Source of the DNA: an uncultured Oscillospiraceae bacterium
GTDB taxonomy: Bacteria > Bacillota > Clostridia > Oscillospirales > Acutalibacteraceae
Length of the DNA: 64,000 nucleotides
Direction: 5' to 3'
Assembly: GCA_900541975.1 (NCBI GenBank)
Contig: UQLR01000004.1
Span: 83,667 to 147,666 of the forward strand
In this document: positions 1-9,450 of the stretch, piece by piece
Layout: the number at the start of each line of letters is the position of its first letter
How positions within the stretch are numbered: the stretch's first letter is position 1
Translations under genes and position numbers: made by a program
Notes under the pieces: generated by a model
What the model was told of the DNA's origin: nothing
The model's database searches: none
Seen by the model: only the letters and a program-made list of their open reading frames with translations

Positions 1-506
1 TTATACGCACTGTGCGGATTCCACTGATTTTAGACGCCGATGGCATAAATGCACTGTGCGGACATATAGATATATTAAAAGAAGCAAAAGCACCGGTTAT
101 TCTGACGCCGCATCCGGGGGAATGCGCAAGGCTGTTTGACGTTACAGTAGAGCAGGTACAAAGCGCCCGCTTTGATTATGCGCAACGACTGGCGCAGGAC
201 TACGGCGTAACAGTGGTACTGAAAGGAGCGAAAACCCTGATCGCGGGTGCAGAGGGGGAAACTCTTGTCAATCCAACCGGAAACGCCGGGATGGCAAAGG
301 CCGGAAGCGGCGATATCCTTGCCGGCATGATTGCTTCACTGGCAGCACAGGGCGTACAGCCGTTTCAAGCAGCGGCGGCGGGTGTATATCTGCATGGCCT
401 TGCCGGTGATTGTTGCGCCGAGAAGTATGGAAAGCTGTCTATGCTCCCCACGGACATGGTCGAAATTTTGCCATACATTGTAAAAAACACCTTAACAGGT
501 AAATAG
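1..506 (+). CDS. nnrD: ADP/ATP-dependent NAD(P)H-hydrate dehydratase, C-terminal part
   Basis: This is the C-terminal ~165 residues of the enzyme that dehydrates damaged S-NAD(P)HX back to NAD(P)H, using ADP or ATP. The frame is open to the window edge, so the start lies outside. The ribokinase-like fold is recognisable from the LTPHPGE segment, the VVLKGAKT strand, and the NPTGNAGMAKAGSGDILAG stretch that forms the nucleotide-binding and catalytic loop; its Asp in GSGD is the expected catalytic residue. The family often carries an N-terminal epimerase domain (NnrE); that part cannot be seen here. The gene ends 54 bases before a lipoprotein gene on the same strand and may be co-transcribed with it. 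Confidence 0.93.
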   Translation, partial: IRTVRIPLILDADGINALCGHIDILKEAKAPVILTPHPGECARLFDVTVEQVQSARFDYAQRLAQDYGVTVVLKGAKTLIAGAEGETLVNPTGNAGMAKAGSGDILAGMIASLAAQGVQPFQAAAAGVYLHGLAGDCCAEKYGKLSMLPTDMVEILPYIVKNTLTGK

Positions 507-560
507 CGACGTTTAAAATACAATTTGTATATTTTTATATAACTATACAGGTGGTATGTT

Positions 561-1085
561 ATGCGCCGTTTTATTCCCGTTGCTGTTGCCATCGTTTCGG
601 TCATGGCGTTTTTTGCAGCGTGTACCTTTTTTCAGGATAAACCGATTGAGCCCATTACAGATTTTTCTGCAGCGGCAAAGGTAACAGAAAACGATAACGT
701 TTTCTCCTGTGAAGTCAGCAATACAAGGGCGGGGGTCGCAAGCGTAATGCTGACAGCCCCTGATACACTGCAGGGACTGTGCTTTAAATGGTTGGGAGGA
801 GACGCTTACAGTATAGAATACAATGATCTGTTTTGCCAATCCAATACAGAATACTTACCGGCTACCTCTTTCGCGAGTGCTCTGGTTCATGTGCTTTCCG
901 CCTGTTCACTTCCGGAGCAATTGACGGTTAAACAACGCGAGAAAGCGGTCACACGCTTTTCCGGCACATGCGAAAGCGGAAATTTTATTATTACCTGCGA
1001 TAATAAAACCCGTTTTATACAAAAAGTAGAAATTGAAGAATTATCACTTATAGTAGAATTTCAAAATCAAAAAGTATTTGCTTAA
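561..1085 (+). CDS. Small secreted lipoprotein, possibly LolA-like fold
   Basis: The product is a 174-residue predicted lipoprotein. It starts with two Arg, then a hydrophobic segment ending in a lipobox (FAAC, Cys at residue 21), so it should be lipidated and held on the outer face of the membrane. The mature part is beta-rich, with repeated short strands around residues 45-80 and 125-170. This recalls the LolA/LppX-type outer-surface lipoprotein fold seen in small clostridial lipoproteins, but I cannot confirm the family. The start is supported by a GGTGG-like site shortly before the ATG. It sits between nnrD and mazF and is closed by a strong terminator. The function is unknown. Confidence 0.75.
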   Translation: MRRFIPVAVAIVSVMAFFAACTFFQDKPIEPITDFSAAAKVTENDNVFSCEVSNTRAGVASVMLTAPDTLQGLCFKWLGGDAYSIEYNDLFCQSNTEYLPATSFASALVHVLSACSLPEQLTVKQREKAVTRFSGTCESGNFIITCDNKTRFIQKVEIEELSLIVEFQNQKVFA

Positions 1086-1121
1086 AAAGCCGCTGCTTTT
1101 GGGTAAAAAGCAGCGGCTTTT
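1086..1121 (+). terminator. Rho-independent terminator after the lipoprotein gene
   Basis: A GC-rich stem (AGCCGCTGCTTTT pairing with AAAAGCAGCGGCT) with a short GGGT loop is followed by a run of T. It begins immediately behind the stop codon and closes the nnrD-lipoprotein unit. Confidence 0.85.
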
Positions 1122-1332
1122 CTGCGTGATTTATACAGTGTCAAAAATGAACCGGCCTTAATAATATGTATTGAGTAATGGTATAAATCCAAATTTTTCT
1201 GGCAAAAATAAAAACACAGGATCATTGCTCAACTTTAAAAATCGATCCGCGGGGTCTGGAAAGCATTGCATTGCTTTAAGATCCAAATGACGTTTATCTG
1301 CGAATTTTACTTCAGAAAGGAACGGTAAAAAA

Positions 1333-1704
1333 ATGAACATTAAACGCGGTGATATTTTTTATGCCGATTTAAGTCCCGTTGTAGGATCGGAGCAGGGCGG
1401 CGTTCGGCCTGTACTTATTGTACAAAACGACGTCGGCAACCGGTTCAGCCCCACAGTAATCGCCGCAGCGATTACCAGTCAGCAGGAAAAGGCAAAACTG
1501 CCCACGCACATTCAGCTTGGAACAGTCAACAGTGGGCTTTTAAAGGACTCTGTTGTGCTCCTGGAACAGATCAGGACAATAGACAAACGCCGTCTGAAGG
1601 AAAAAATGGGCTGCCTCGACGGGCGTTCTATGGACATGGTTGACAAAGCGATTTCCATAAGCTTCGGCCTTGCGTCAAGCCATGCAATGCGGGAAGCTAC
1701 ATAG
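1333..1704 (+). CDS. mazF: MazF/PemK-type endoribonuclease toxin, no antitoxin gene beside it
   Basis: The 123-residue protein matches the MazF/EndoA (PemK) family of sequence-specific mRNA interferases. It opens with [21 protein letters not shown], followed by RPVLIVQND, and contains the [10 protein letters not shown] strand with the conserved Arg-Thr pair. Length is normal for the family. In related Firmicutes the gene usually follows a short MazE-type antitoxin gene and often alr. Here the 247 bases upstream contain no plausible antitoxin frame on the plus strand, and no alr is present. An AGAAAGGA site precedes the ATG. The gene is closed by its own terminator, so it looks monocistronic. 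Confidence 0.9.
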   Translation: MNIKRGDIFYADLSPVVGSEQGGVRPVLIVQNDVGNRFSPTVIAAAITSQQEKAKLPTHIQLGTVNSGLLKDSVVLLEQIRTIDKRRLKEKMGCLDGRSMDMVDKAISISFGLASSHAMREAT

Positions 1705-1730
1705 GCATCCCGCAACGGATTATAAAGAAT

Positions 1731-1766
1731 AAAAGCTTCTTCGCATTGTGCCGAAGAAGCTTTTTT
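1731..1766 (+). terminator. Rho-independent terminator after mazF
   Basis: Perfect stem AAAAGCTTCTTCG / CGAAGAAGCTTTT with a 7-base loop, followed by T residues. It lies between mazF and the convergent LysM gene and may serve both strands. Confidence 0.85.
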
Positions 1767-1804
1767 ATATAGGATATGAAGAAGGATAATTTATAATATA
1801 AAAG

Positions 1805-2119
1805 TTACTGGGCGCGCAAACGGAGCAAGCGGCCCGGATAAATTACGTCTGGGTTCTCAAAATTGTTCAGCTGCAATATTTCCGGTACAGTAATTCCATA
1901 TCTTTGCCCAATGCTCCACAGCGTGTCCCCCGGGCGAACTACATACCACATCGGCGCCTGGCCCGCAGTTGTGGGGATCCGCAGTTGTTGCCCCGGAAAA
2001 ATCTTATCGGGAAAAGCAAGGCCGTTATACCTTGCTATGTCGTTTACTGTTGTTCCGAAGTACTGCGCAATGCCCCATAGGGTATCGCCCGGTTCTACGG
2101 TATAATAAATTGTTGTCAA
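1805..2119 (-). CDS. Protein of two LysM domains
   Basis: The 104-residue product is almost entirely two LysM modules (about residues 4-49 and 58-101). Each begins with a YTVEPGDTLW or YVVRPGDTLW motif and ends with an IYPGQ/R-L-RI motif. LysM domains bind the N-acetylglucosamine backbone of peptidoglycan. There is no signal peptide, membrane segment or catalytic domain, so this is a binding-only protein, similar in style to the LysM parts of spore-coat or cell-wall proteins. The frame starts at TTG with a good AAAGGAGAG site nine bases upstream; no ATG is suitably placed. A long inverted repeat lies in the leader just upstream of the ribosome-binding site. Confidence 0.85.
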   Translation of the reverse strand: MTTIYYTVEPGDTLWGIAQYFGTTVNDIARYNGLAFPDKIFPGQQLRIPTTAGQAPMWYVVRPGDTLWSIGQRYGITVPEILQLNNFENPDVIYPGRLLRLRAQ

Positions 2120-2143
2120 AATGTTTGCTCTCCTTTCCTTTTC

Positions 2144-2180
2144 AGGCGCAGAAAAAACGGTTACAGCTTTTTCTGCGCCT
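2144..2180. repeat. Perfect 13-bp inverted repeat in the LysM gene leader
   Basis: AGGCGCAGAAAAA and its exact reverse complement are separated by 11 bases. On the minus strand the hairpin ends a few bases before the ribosome-binding site of the LysM gene, without a T-run behind it. It is therefore more likely a leader or mRNA-stability structure than a terminator. The rest of the 236-base gap to eno holds no convincing promoter that I can define. Confidence 0.6.
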
Positions 2181-2331
2181 TAGAACCTACTATAATATAT
2201 ACTCCACCGGGCAATAATGTGATTGTTGCAATCTGTATTTTCGGTGTATTTTTTGTATACAGCCTGTTTCTGTACTGTATGCTTTTTTGGGCAAAGGGAG
2301 GAATAAAACCATTCTGTGCAGAGGATAATAA

Positions 2332-3618
<1,287 letters not shown>

Positions 3619-3620
3619 TC

Positions 3621-3670
3621 AATATCCCCCTGATGTAGGAAAATATAAGTACTACATCAGGGGGATATTG
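3621..3670 (+). terminator. Long stem-loop after eno
   Basis: An 18-base near-perfect stem (AATATCCCCCTGATGTAG with its complement) follows the eno stop codon by two bases. The downstream T-run is weak, so it may act as terminator or 3-prime stabiliser. The rest of the gap to 3864 contains a small GCCGGT/ACCGGC dyad (3723-3746) and nothing else I can assign. Confidence 0.7.
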
Positions 3671-3864
3671 TCTATTGCCCGTTTTCACTGGGGCAGTTCA
3701 CCCCGGGGATATTGATTTATAAAGGCCGGTTTTAAGAATCTACCGGCTATATACATGAACACCGCTTTAATTGTGGCGTTGCCTTATATAGAACAAAACA
3801 ACAATTTTTTATATTGCATGTATTTTTTTCCAGATTCTGAAAAGGCTAAGTAAGAGGTGAAACC

Positions 3865-5310
3865 ATGGAATCCATTTGGAGCAAACATACCAAAATTTCT
3901 TCTCGCCCCCCGTTGACAAAAAATATCCGCACGCAGGCTGCTGTAATTGGCGGCGGCCTTACCGGCGTTTTACTCGCCCATCATTTGGAAAAACATGGCA
4001 TGGAAACGGTTATTTTAGAAGCAGACCGGATCGGACAGGGACAAACCAGAAATACAACTGCAAAAATCACAATACAGCATGGCCTGCTCTATTCACGGCT
4101 TGCCGCGCAGCTTGGAATACAACAGGCCAGACAATATGCAGACGCTGGTCAGCAGGCCATTGCCGCTTATCGCACAATAATCAAAGAAAAACAGATTGAA
4201 TGCGGGTTTCAGGACGCTCCTGCATATCTTTATACACTAAAAGATGCGCAGGCACTAAAAAAGGAAGCAATCTGCGCGCAAAAGCTAGGGATTGATGCTG
4301 TATTTACCGACCAGACAGAACTGCCCTTTGCCGTTGCCGGCGCTGTAAAATTTGAAAAGCAGGCGCAATTTGACCCGCTTGCATTTTTAAACGTTGTTGC
4401 ACAGCCGCTTTGTATTTTTGAAAAGACAAGGGTAGTAGAGGTTTCCGGCGATCATATCCGTACCGAAAGCGCAACGGTAAAGGCAGACCACATTATTTTT
4501 GCCTGCCATTACCCCTTTATCAATATACCAGGCTATTATTTCATGCGTATGCATCAGGAAAGGAGCTATGTGCTGGCGTTACAAAACGCCCCTTCTCTGC
4601 AGGGAATGTATTTAGGCGTCGACAGCGATCATGCCTGGTCGCTTCGCAGCGCGGGAGATCTGCTTTTATTGGGAGGAGGAAAACACCGTACCGGGGAGAA
4701 TAAAAACGGCGGGCAATACCAAACACTGCTTCAAAAGGCTGCTGCGCTTTTTCCGGGAAGCACGCCATATCTGCAGTGGTCCGCACAGGACTGTATGACG
4801 CTGGACGGCCTTCCCTATATCGGCCGCTTTTCTCCTTCCCGGCCTAACTGGTATGTAGCTACAGGCTACCAAAAGTGGGGGATGACAAACGCTATGGCGG
4901 CGGCTATTCTCTTATGCAGCCTGATTACAGAACAGCCACTCCCCCAAGCGGCGCTTTTTTCCCCGCGGCGCTTTACACCGCGCGCGTCTGCAAAAAACTT
5001 TTTAAACGAAGGCGCACATGCAATAAAAGGCCTTTCCCGCCAGTTCTTTACAACGCCACGCACAAAATCCCAGGAGATTTTGCCCGGACGCGGCGGTATT
5101 GTGCAACATCAAGAAAAAAAAAGAGGGGTATACAAGACAAACGACGGAAAAATGGTATCTGTTTCCACACGTTGCCCCCATTTGGGCTGTCAGCTGGAAT
5201 GGAACCCCGAAGAAAAAAGTTGGGATTGTCCATGCCACGGTTCCCGGTTTGATTATATCGGTCGCCTGCAAGACGGCCCCGCACAGGAGGATCTTTCAAA
5301 TGAAGAGTAA
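3865..5310 (+). CDS. FAD-dependent oxidoreductase with C-terminal Rieske [2Fe-2S] domain
   Basis: This 481-residue protein joins two domains. The first (about 1-380) is a DadA/glycine-oxidase-type FAD oxidoreductase with the dinucleotide-binding AAVIGGGLTGVLLAHHLE near residue 26 and the VATGYQKWGMTNA segment near the end. The second (about 410-481) is a Rieske cluster domain with CPH at 437-439 and CPCH at 455-458; the extra Cys at 442 and 457 are the disulfide pair of Rieske proteins. The arrangement resembles Bacillus YhfW, whose substrate is unknown. The C-terminal tail is short, ending soon after the GPA motif. The stop codon overlaps the start of the next gene, implying translational coupling. 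Confidence 0.9.
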   Translation: MESIWSKHTKISSRPPLTKNIRTQAAVIGGGLTGVLLAHHLEKHGMETVILEADRIGQGQTRNTTAKITIQHGLLYSRLAAQLGIQQARQYADAGQQAIAAYRTIIKEKQIECGFQDAPAYLYTLKDAQALKKEAICAQKLGIDAVFTDQTELPFAVAGAVKFEKQAQFDPLAFLNVVAQPLCIFEKTRVVEVSGDHIRTESATVKADHIIFACHYPFINIPGYYFMRMHQERSYVLALQNAPSLQGMYLGVDSDHAWSLRSAGDLLLLGGGKHRTGENKNGGQYQTLLQKAAALFPGSTPYLQWSAQDCMTLDGLPYIGRFSPSRPNWYVATGYQKWGMTNAMAAAILLCSLITEQPLPQAALFSPRRFTPRASAKNFLNEGAHAIKGLSRQFFTTPRTKSQEILPGRGGIVQHQEKKRGVYKTNDGKMVSVSTRCPHLGCQLEWNPEEKSWDCPCHGSRFDYIGRLQDGPAQEDLSNEE

Positions 5311-6181
5311 AAACTGCTTGACAAAACCATGCCGCTTTGAGGGGCTGTACTTCAAGCAACAGGGGCAACATGGCGCTGTTGCTTTTATCCCGGCCTTGCA
5401 TACGGACAAAAAAGGAAAGCAAAGTGCAACCCTGCAGATTCTTACAGACACTGGTTCCTACCTTACAACGTTTCCGCCGGAAGCCTATATCGCTTATAAC
5501 GGCAACCGTACAATCCGTCTTGAAAACTGCATATTTTCCCCGCGCGGATGCAAATTGGACTTAAACGCAGATGGTATTACTGCCAAAGGCGTTTTACGTT
5601 ATGGCAAAAGTACGCTGCCAGACTACGATATCATGGGGATATTTTGCCTTATGCCGGCACTGCAATGCCGGCATGGCATATTCAGTCTGTACCACCGGGT
5701 AAACGGGAACGTTACAATTAACGGAAAAGAGTATGTATTCCATAACGGTACAGGTTATATAGAGGGCGACCGCGGCAGATCTTTTCCGCGTCGGTATATA
5801 TGGACACAATGCAATCAAAATGAGGACTGTGTTACACTGGCTGTTGCAGACGTGCCGGTTGGTCCAACAACTTTTACCGGCTGTATTGCCATTGTATTAA
5901 CAGGCGGCCGGCAATACCGCCTTGCCACCTATTGCGGCGCAAAGGTGCTGCATGTTAGCAGCCATTCTGTACTAATCCGCCAGGGTCCTCTTCTTTTGGA
6001 AGCCCGTCTTCTGCAGCAAACCCCTCAGCCGCTTTATGCACCGCAAAGCGGCTGTATGAACCGTATTATACATGAAAGTCTTTCCAGCATGGTACGGTAC
6101 AGCCTGCTGAAAGACGGAAAACCCCTGCTGTGTTTTACAAGCAAAACCGCAAGCTTTGAAAACGCATGGAATACGGTTTAA
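5300..6181 (+). CDS. Tocopherol-cyclase-like protein
   Basis: The 293-residue protein resembles the tocopherol cyclase-like family (lipocalin-like folds). Plants use the family to close the chromanol ring; anaerobic bacteria carry homologues of unknown role. Recognisable blocks are FEGLYFKQQ at the N-terminus, DYDIMGIF, CRHGIFSLYHRVNG, NGTGYIEGDRGRSFPRRYIW and YRLATYCGAKV, all in family order. The ATG at 5300 has an AGGAGG site eight bases upstream, inside the preceding gene, and overlaps its end by 11 bases. The coupling to a Rieske/FAD oxidoreductase suggests that the two proteins act on a common, probably lipid-soluble, substrate; that is inference. A bidirectional terminator follows. Confidence 0.82.
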   Translation: MKSKNCLTKPCRFEGLYFKQQGQHGAVAFIPALHTDKKGKQSATLQILTDTGSYLTTFPPEAYIAYNGNRTIRLENCIFSPRGCKLDLNADGITAKGVLRYGKSTLPDYDIMGIFCLMPALQCRHGIFSLYHRVNGNVTINGKEYVFHNGTGYIEGDRGRSFPRRYIWTQCNQNEDCVTLAVADVPVGPTTFTGCIAIVLTGGRQYRLATYCGAKVLHVSSHSVLIRQGPLLLEARLLQQTPQPLYAPQSGCMNRIIHESLSSMVRYSLLKDGKPLLCFTSKTASFENAWNTV

Positions 6182-6278
6182 TGGTGTGTAAAAACAAATT
6201 GCCAACTATTTCTCTTGTTTTTAAGCTTTATCAAATTAAAAATTTGCCGCTTATATCATTCTTTTGTTTTCCACAGAA

Positions 6279-6317
6279 AGAACCGCAGGCCATTGTACAA
6301 TCGCCTGCGGTTCTTTG
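6279..6317 (+). terminator. Bidirectional terminator between convergent genes
   Basis: Perfect 12-bp stem AGAACCGCAGGC / GCCTGCGGTTCT with T-rich flank on the plus strand and A-rich flank on the left, so it can terminate both the cyclase-like gene and the minus-strand C39 gene. Confidence 0.85.
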
Positions 6318-6401
6318 TAATGCATTCAGTTTGATCAAAGCAATATACCAATAGTATCTTTTAACTTCATGTTGGTATTCTTCCCAGACAAGCGTTGCTG
6401 G

Positions 6402-7244
6402 TTATTGCAAAATTACGCATTGATTGGAACGGGAAGCGAACACCTCTTCAAATTGCTCTTTGTCGTACACCATCAGTCCGGAGAGCGGGTCGGCAATTGT
6501 GACCGTATCCTCCGTGTAGCCAATCAAAACTGCTCCATGATCGTTTGTACTCCAGTCCACATATACGCCGCTTTCTGTATACCACATTCCTGTGGGAGCG
6601 TATCTATCCTGCATATCAATGGTAACCCATACAAGGACCGGCGTATCCTCTTTGACAAGTTGGTACAACTCTTCCGGCGATGCGCCTGTCATATCCACAG
6701 CCTGCATGGAACTGCCGCAATCGCTAAAATACCCATTTGCAGCCGTTATAATTGCCCCCGTTCCGCAGACATATCCCCCTGCAGTCGTAGGGTCTCCAAT
6801 AAAATATTTATTCAGGTCATTCCCATACAATGTGCCGTCATCCCCGTAATAAAGGTTAAGGAACTCCGTTGGCAGATAGGAAGTCGCCATTGTGACCTTG
6901 TCCACATCAAAACCATAAGCATGCAGCATCATGGTCAAAGCCGTAATTTCACAACCCGTAGGCAGCTCCGGCAATTGCAGTAACACAGGAAAATCTTCAA
7001 TTATATATTCATTCTGAGAAGTAGCAGGCTCGGTATAATCCGCCACATCTTCAGACGCAATTTCAGACTCCTCATTTTCTGAAATGGTCTTCGATTCTGC
7101 AACGTCCACTGAGCCTGCGGCAGAATCTGCCGCATCAGGCGACAGCGTAGAATTTCCGGCGCTGCAGGCTGCTAAAGCAGCACATAGCACGCAAAGAAGC
7201 AGCGGCAAAAATACCCGCCTGTCTTTTTTGAATCCCTTATTCAT
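6402..7244 (-). CDS. Lipoprotein with C39-like cysteine peptidase domain
   Basis: The 280-residue product has a basic N-terminus, a hydrophobic stretch and a lipobox (ALAAC, Cys 27). A low-complexity Ser/Glu-rich linker of about 60 residues follows, then a Peptidase_C39_2 (papain-like) domain. The catalytic Cys lies in ELPTGCEITAL and the His in STNDHGAVLIGY, with the Asp of IADPLSG behind it. Such proteins are exported cysteine peptidases or peptide-processing enzymes of unknown substrate. The frame stays open for 65 codons upstream, but I chose the ATG at 7244 because it directly precedes the signal peptide and has a CGGAGG site. The 212-base leader behind galU contains several dyads. Confidence 0.85.
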   Translation of the reverse strand: MNKGFKKDRRVFLPLLLCVLCAALAACSAGNSTLSPDAADSAAGSVDVAESKTISENEESEIASEDVADYTEPATSQNEYIIEDFPVLLQLPELPTGCEITALTMMLHAYGFDVDKVTMATSYLPTEFLNLYYGDDGTLYGNDLNKYFIGDPTTAGGYVCGTGAIITAANGYFSDCGSSMQAVDMTGASPEELYQLVKEDTPVLVWVTIDMQDRYAPTGMWYTESGVYVDWSTNDHGAVLIGYTEDTVTIADPLSGLMVYDKEQFEEVFASRSNQCVILQ

Positions 7245-7456
7245 CAACACCAACCTCCGGTATATGCTTCCATCGTCAAAGCAAGTCCTCCCGGTGGACT
7301 TTATTGCTGCACTCTTGCGGATTTCGCCCACGCAATCAAAGCGCTTGTCTAAAAGGGCGCGCCTCATGCTTATAAAAGCTGTAACCGGCTCTTTGAAAGA
7401 TTTCTCCATCGCGCGTCCGACAGCAGGCTGCCGGTTCACAAAATCCCTTTTGGCAG

Positions 7457-8326
7457 TTACAGCGTCTTTACAATTTCCTTTAAATACGTTTTAAACCCGT
7501 CTTTTACCTCTGCATGTTGCAGGGCAATTTCTACAGAAGCCTGTAAAATGCCCAGCTTATTTCCCATATCATAGCGTTTGCCCACAAAGTCAACAGCTGT
7601 CATCCCCTGTGTAACCGCCAGCGTTCGCATGGCGTCGGTAAGCTGGATTTCGCCACCCACTCCCGGCGGCGTATTGTCAAGAATATCAAAAATTTCCGGC
7701 GGAAGTATGCATCTGCCCAGAATGGAATACAGCGACATAACATGCTCTGGATCCGGCTTTTCAATCATGTCTGTACATTTAAAAATGTTCTCACGCAAAT
7801 GTTGCAATTGTAAAGAGCTGTACTTGTGAATGTCTTCCCTGGCTACCTGTTTTACGCCAAGCACGCCCAGTCCGTATTCTTCATACGCACGCATCAACTG
7901 CCCGCACGCCGGTTGATCGCCGATGATAACGTCGTCTCCATATAAAACGGCAAACGGCTCTCCTGCCACAAACGAGCGCGCACGGCTGATCGCATGCCCC
8001 AGGCCCTTTGTTTCGCGCTGACGGACAAAAAAAATGTTTGCAAGGTGCGTGATATCTGTAATTTCTTCTAAAACAGCTGTTTTCCCGGATTTCTGTAAAT
8101 TGTCTTCCAGTTCCGGAACTCTGTCAAAGTGGTCCTCAATCAGCCCCTTGCCCCGGTTGGTAATAATTAAAATATCTGTTATGCCGGAACGAACCGCTTC
8201 TTCTACAATGTATTGGATTGCAGGCTTGTCCACAATAGGGAACATTTCTTTGGGCATAGACTTTGTTGCAGGCAGCACTCTTGTACCAAGACCTGCCGCG
8301 GGGATAACGGCCTTCGTGATTTTCAT
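7457..8326 (-). CDS. galU: UTP-glucose-1-phosphate uridylyltransferase
   Basis: The enzyme makes UDP-glucose from UTP and glucose-1-phosphate for cell-envelope polysaccharides and glycolipids. All 289 residues fit the GalU/GtaB family: the nucleotide-binding AVIPAAGLGTRVLPATKSMPKEM, DKPAIQYIVEEAV, LYGDDVIIGDQPA with the metal-binding Asp, the EKPDPEH segment and GVGGEIQLTDAM. The ATG follows a GGAGAGAG site. The gene starts 28 bases behind the zinc-ribbon membrane-protein gene, so both probably share the promoter at 9395-9423. Confidence 0.97.
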   Translation of the reverse strand: MKITKAVIPAAGLGTRVLPATKSMPKEMFPIVDKPAIQYIVEEAVRSGITDILIITNRGKGLIEDHFDRVPELEDNLQKSGKTAVLEEITDITHLANIFFVRQRETKGLGHAISRARSFVAGEPFAVLYGDDVIIGDQPACGQLMRAYEEYGLGVLGVKQVAREDIHKYSSLQLQHLRENIFKCTDMIEKPDPEHVMSLYSILGRCILPPEIFDILDNTPPGVGGEIQLTDAMRTLAVTQGMTAVDFVGKRYDMGNKLGILQASVEIALQHAEVKDGFKTYLKEIVKTL

Positions 8327-8354
8327 AAGCTCTCTCTCCTCAAATCTTCTTTGT

Positions 8355-9347
8355 TCAGACGGGATACATTATACCCGCAGACAGATAAACGATTAGCATA
8401 TTCATAATAATATAGGAAAAAAGCAGCACCATGGCAAGTACTGTATTTACACCACCCTTTTGCTGCAGTGCTTCCGCTACAGAAGCGCCCGGCCTTGAAA
8501 CACTTTTTTCCGCTTTTACTTTTTTGATACAATGCTTATAATACAGCTTATTGCCAAGAATGCCGCAAATAATCATAAGGATAAACCGCAGCAGGTTCAA
8601 AACCGGCGACAGCAAAAACAGAAACATCTGGTCTGCCGGCAGGGTAAACGAAGCTTGCACAATTGCAAAAGGCGACGTACTGTTAACCGCCTGCGCAAGG
8701 CTTTCATAAATTTGTGCAAAATGGTTGAAATACAGAGACGAGAAAATTGTTGTAAGCGCAAAAATAGCTGTAACAATTGCACCTACCACATATTGCTTAC
8801 GGTACAGCAGCCAACCGCCTGAAAAGAAAAACGCCGAAAGATTAAAGCGGCCGGAACCAAACATCTTAATTCTTTGAAACACGGACATATAATAAGGCGT
8901 GTTAACCTTTATATACGCCGCCAACTCCCCCGCGTTTACATTGTCTGCAAACTCCTCTTCTGGATTAACGCCCGCCATTGGGTCAAACATATTTTGCATC
9001 CCCGGTATTCCCGGCCCAAAGGGAACGCCTTGGGACTGCTGGCCAGGGTGTTGTCCGCTCTGCTCTGTTAAAGGTGTACCGCAACGGCTGCAAAAAAGAG
9101 CCTGCTTATTATTTTTGAATCCACACCGCGCACATGCAACCGTTTGTGTGTCTTCCTCTTGCGCGCCGGATGTTTTTGATTCGCCCCAAGTGTAGCCCTT
9201 ACCATGTTTGGCGGCGTTTGCGCAACTGCCGTTTTGCGCATAGCAGGCCCGATGATGCGGCGTACCGCATTCGGGACAAACCACAACGTCTTCGCCACTT
9301 TGAAATTTTTCATGACAGACAGGACAAGTATAACCAGTATAATCCAT
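8355..9347 (-). CDS. RING-finger/zinc-ribbon membrane protein (DUF2628-like)
   Basis: A 330-residue protein with three parts. Residues 1-45 form a prokaryotic RING-finger-like zinc module (CPVCHEKF, VVCPECGTPHHRAC). Residues ~70-95 form a second zinc ribbon (CARCG and CSRCG). After a Gly/Pro/Gln-rich linker, the C-terminal half (about 160-325) has three to four hydrophobic helices and the LSAFFFSGGWLLYRKQYVVGAI block typical of DUF2628 membrane proteins. The protein probably faces the cytosol with its zinc domains. Its biochemical role is unknown. It leads an operon with galU and has a good promoter immediately upstream. Confidence 0.85.
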   Translation of the reverse strand: MDYTGYTCPVCHEKFQSGEDVVVCPECGTPHHRACYAQNGSCANAAKHGKGYTWGESKTSGAQEEDTQTVACARCGFKNNKQALFCSRCGTPLTEQSGQHPGQQSQGVPFGPGIPGMQNMFDPMAGVNPEEEFADNVNAGELAAYIKVNTPYYMSVFQRIKMFGSGRFNLSAFFFSGGWLLYRKQYVVGAIVTAIFALTTIFSSLYFNHFAQIYESLAQAVNSTSPFAIVQASFTLPADQMFLFLLSPVLNLLRFILMIICGILGNKLYYKHCIKKVKAEKSVSRPGASVAEALQQKGGVNTVLAMVLLFSYIIMNMLIVYLSAGIMYPV

Positions 9348-9394
9348 TACGTAAATCCCCTTTCCATACAGGGAGTTTGTTCATTATCCAGAAT

Positions 9395-9423
9395 ATTATA
9401 ACAAATTCGCCGCAAAACTGCAA
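9395..9423 (-). promoter_or_regulatory. SigA-type promoter for the RING/zinc-ribbon gene and galU
   Basis: On the minus strand TTGCAG, a 17-base spacer and a perfect TATAAT lie about 50 bases before the start codon. Confidence 0.75.
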
Positions 9424-9450
9424 TATGAAGATCGCTTGTTCTGAAAGCGG

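Noticed and set aside
3621..3670. CRISPR-like or mobile repeat near eno
   Set aside because: It is a single stem-loop with no further copies in the window.
5099..5299. Earlier start for the tocopherol-cyclase-like protein
   Set aside because: The extension lies inside the Rieske domain in another frame; the ATG at 5300 has a strong AGGAGG site and matches the family start.
7245..7439. 65-codon N-terminal extension of the C39-like protein
   Set aside because: The frame is open, but the extension lacks a ribosome-binding site and would bury the lipoprotein signal peptide inside the protein.
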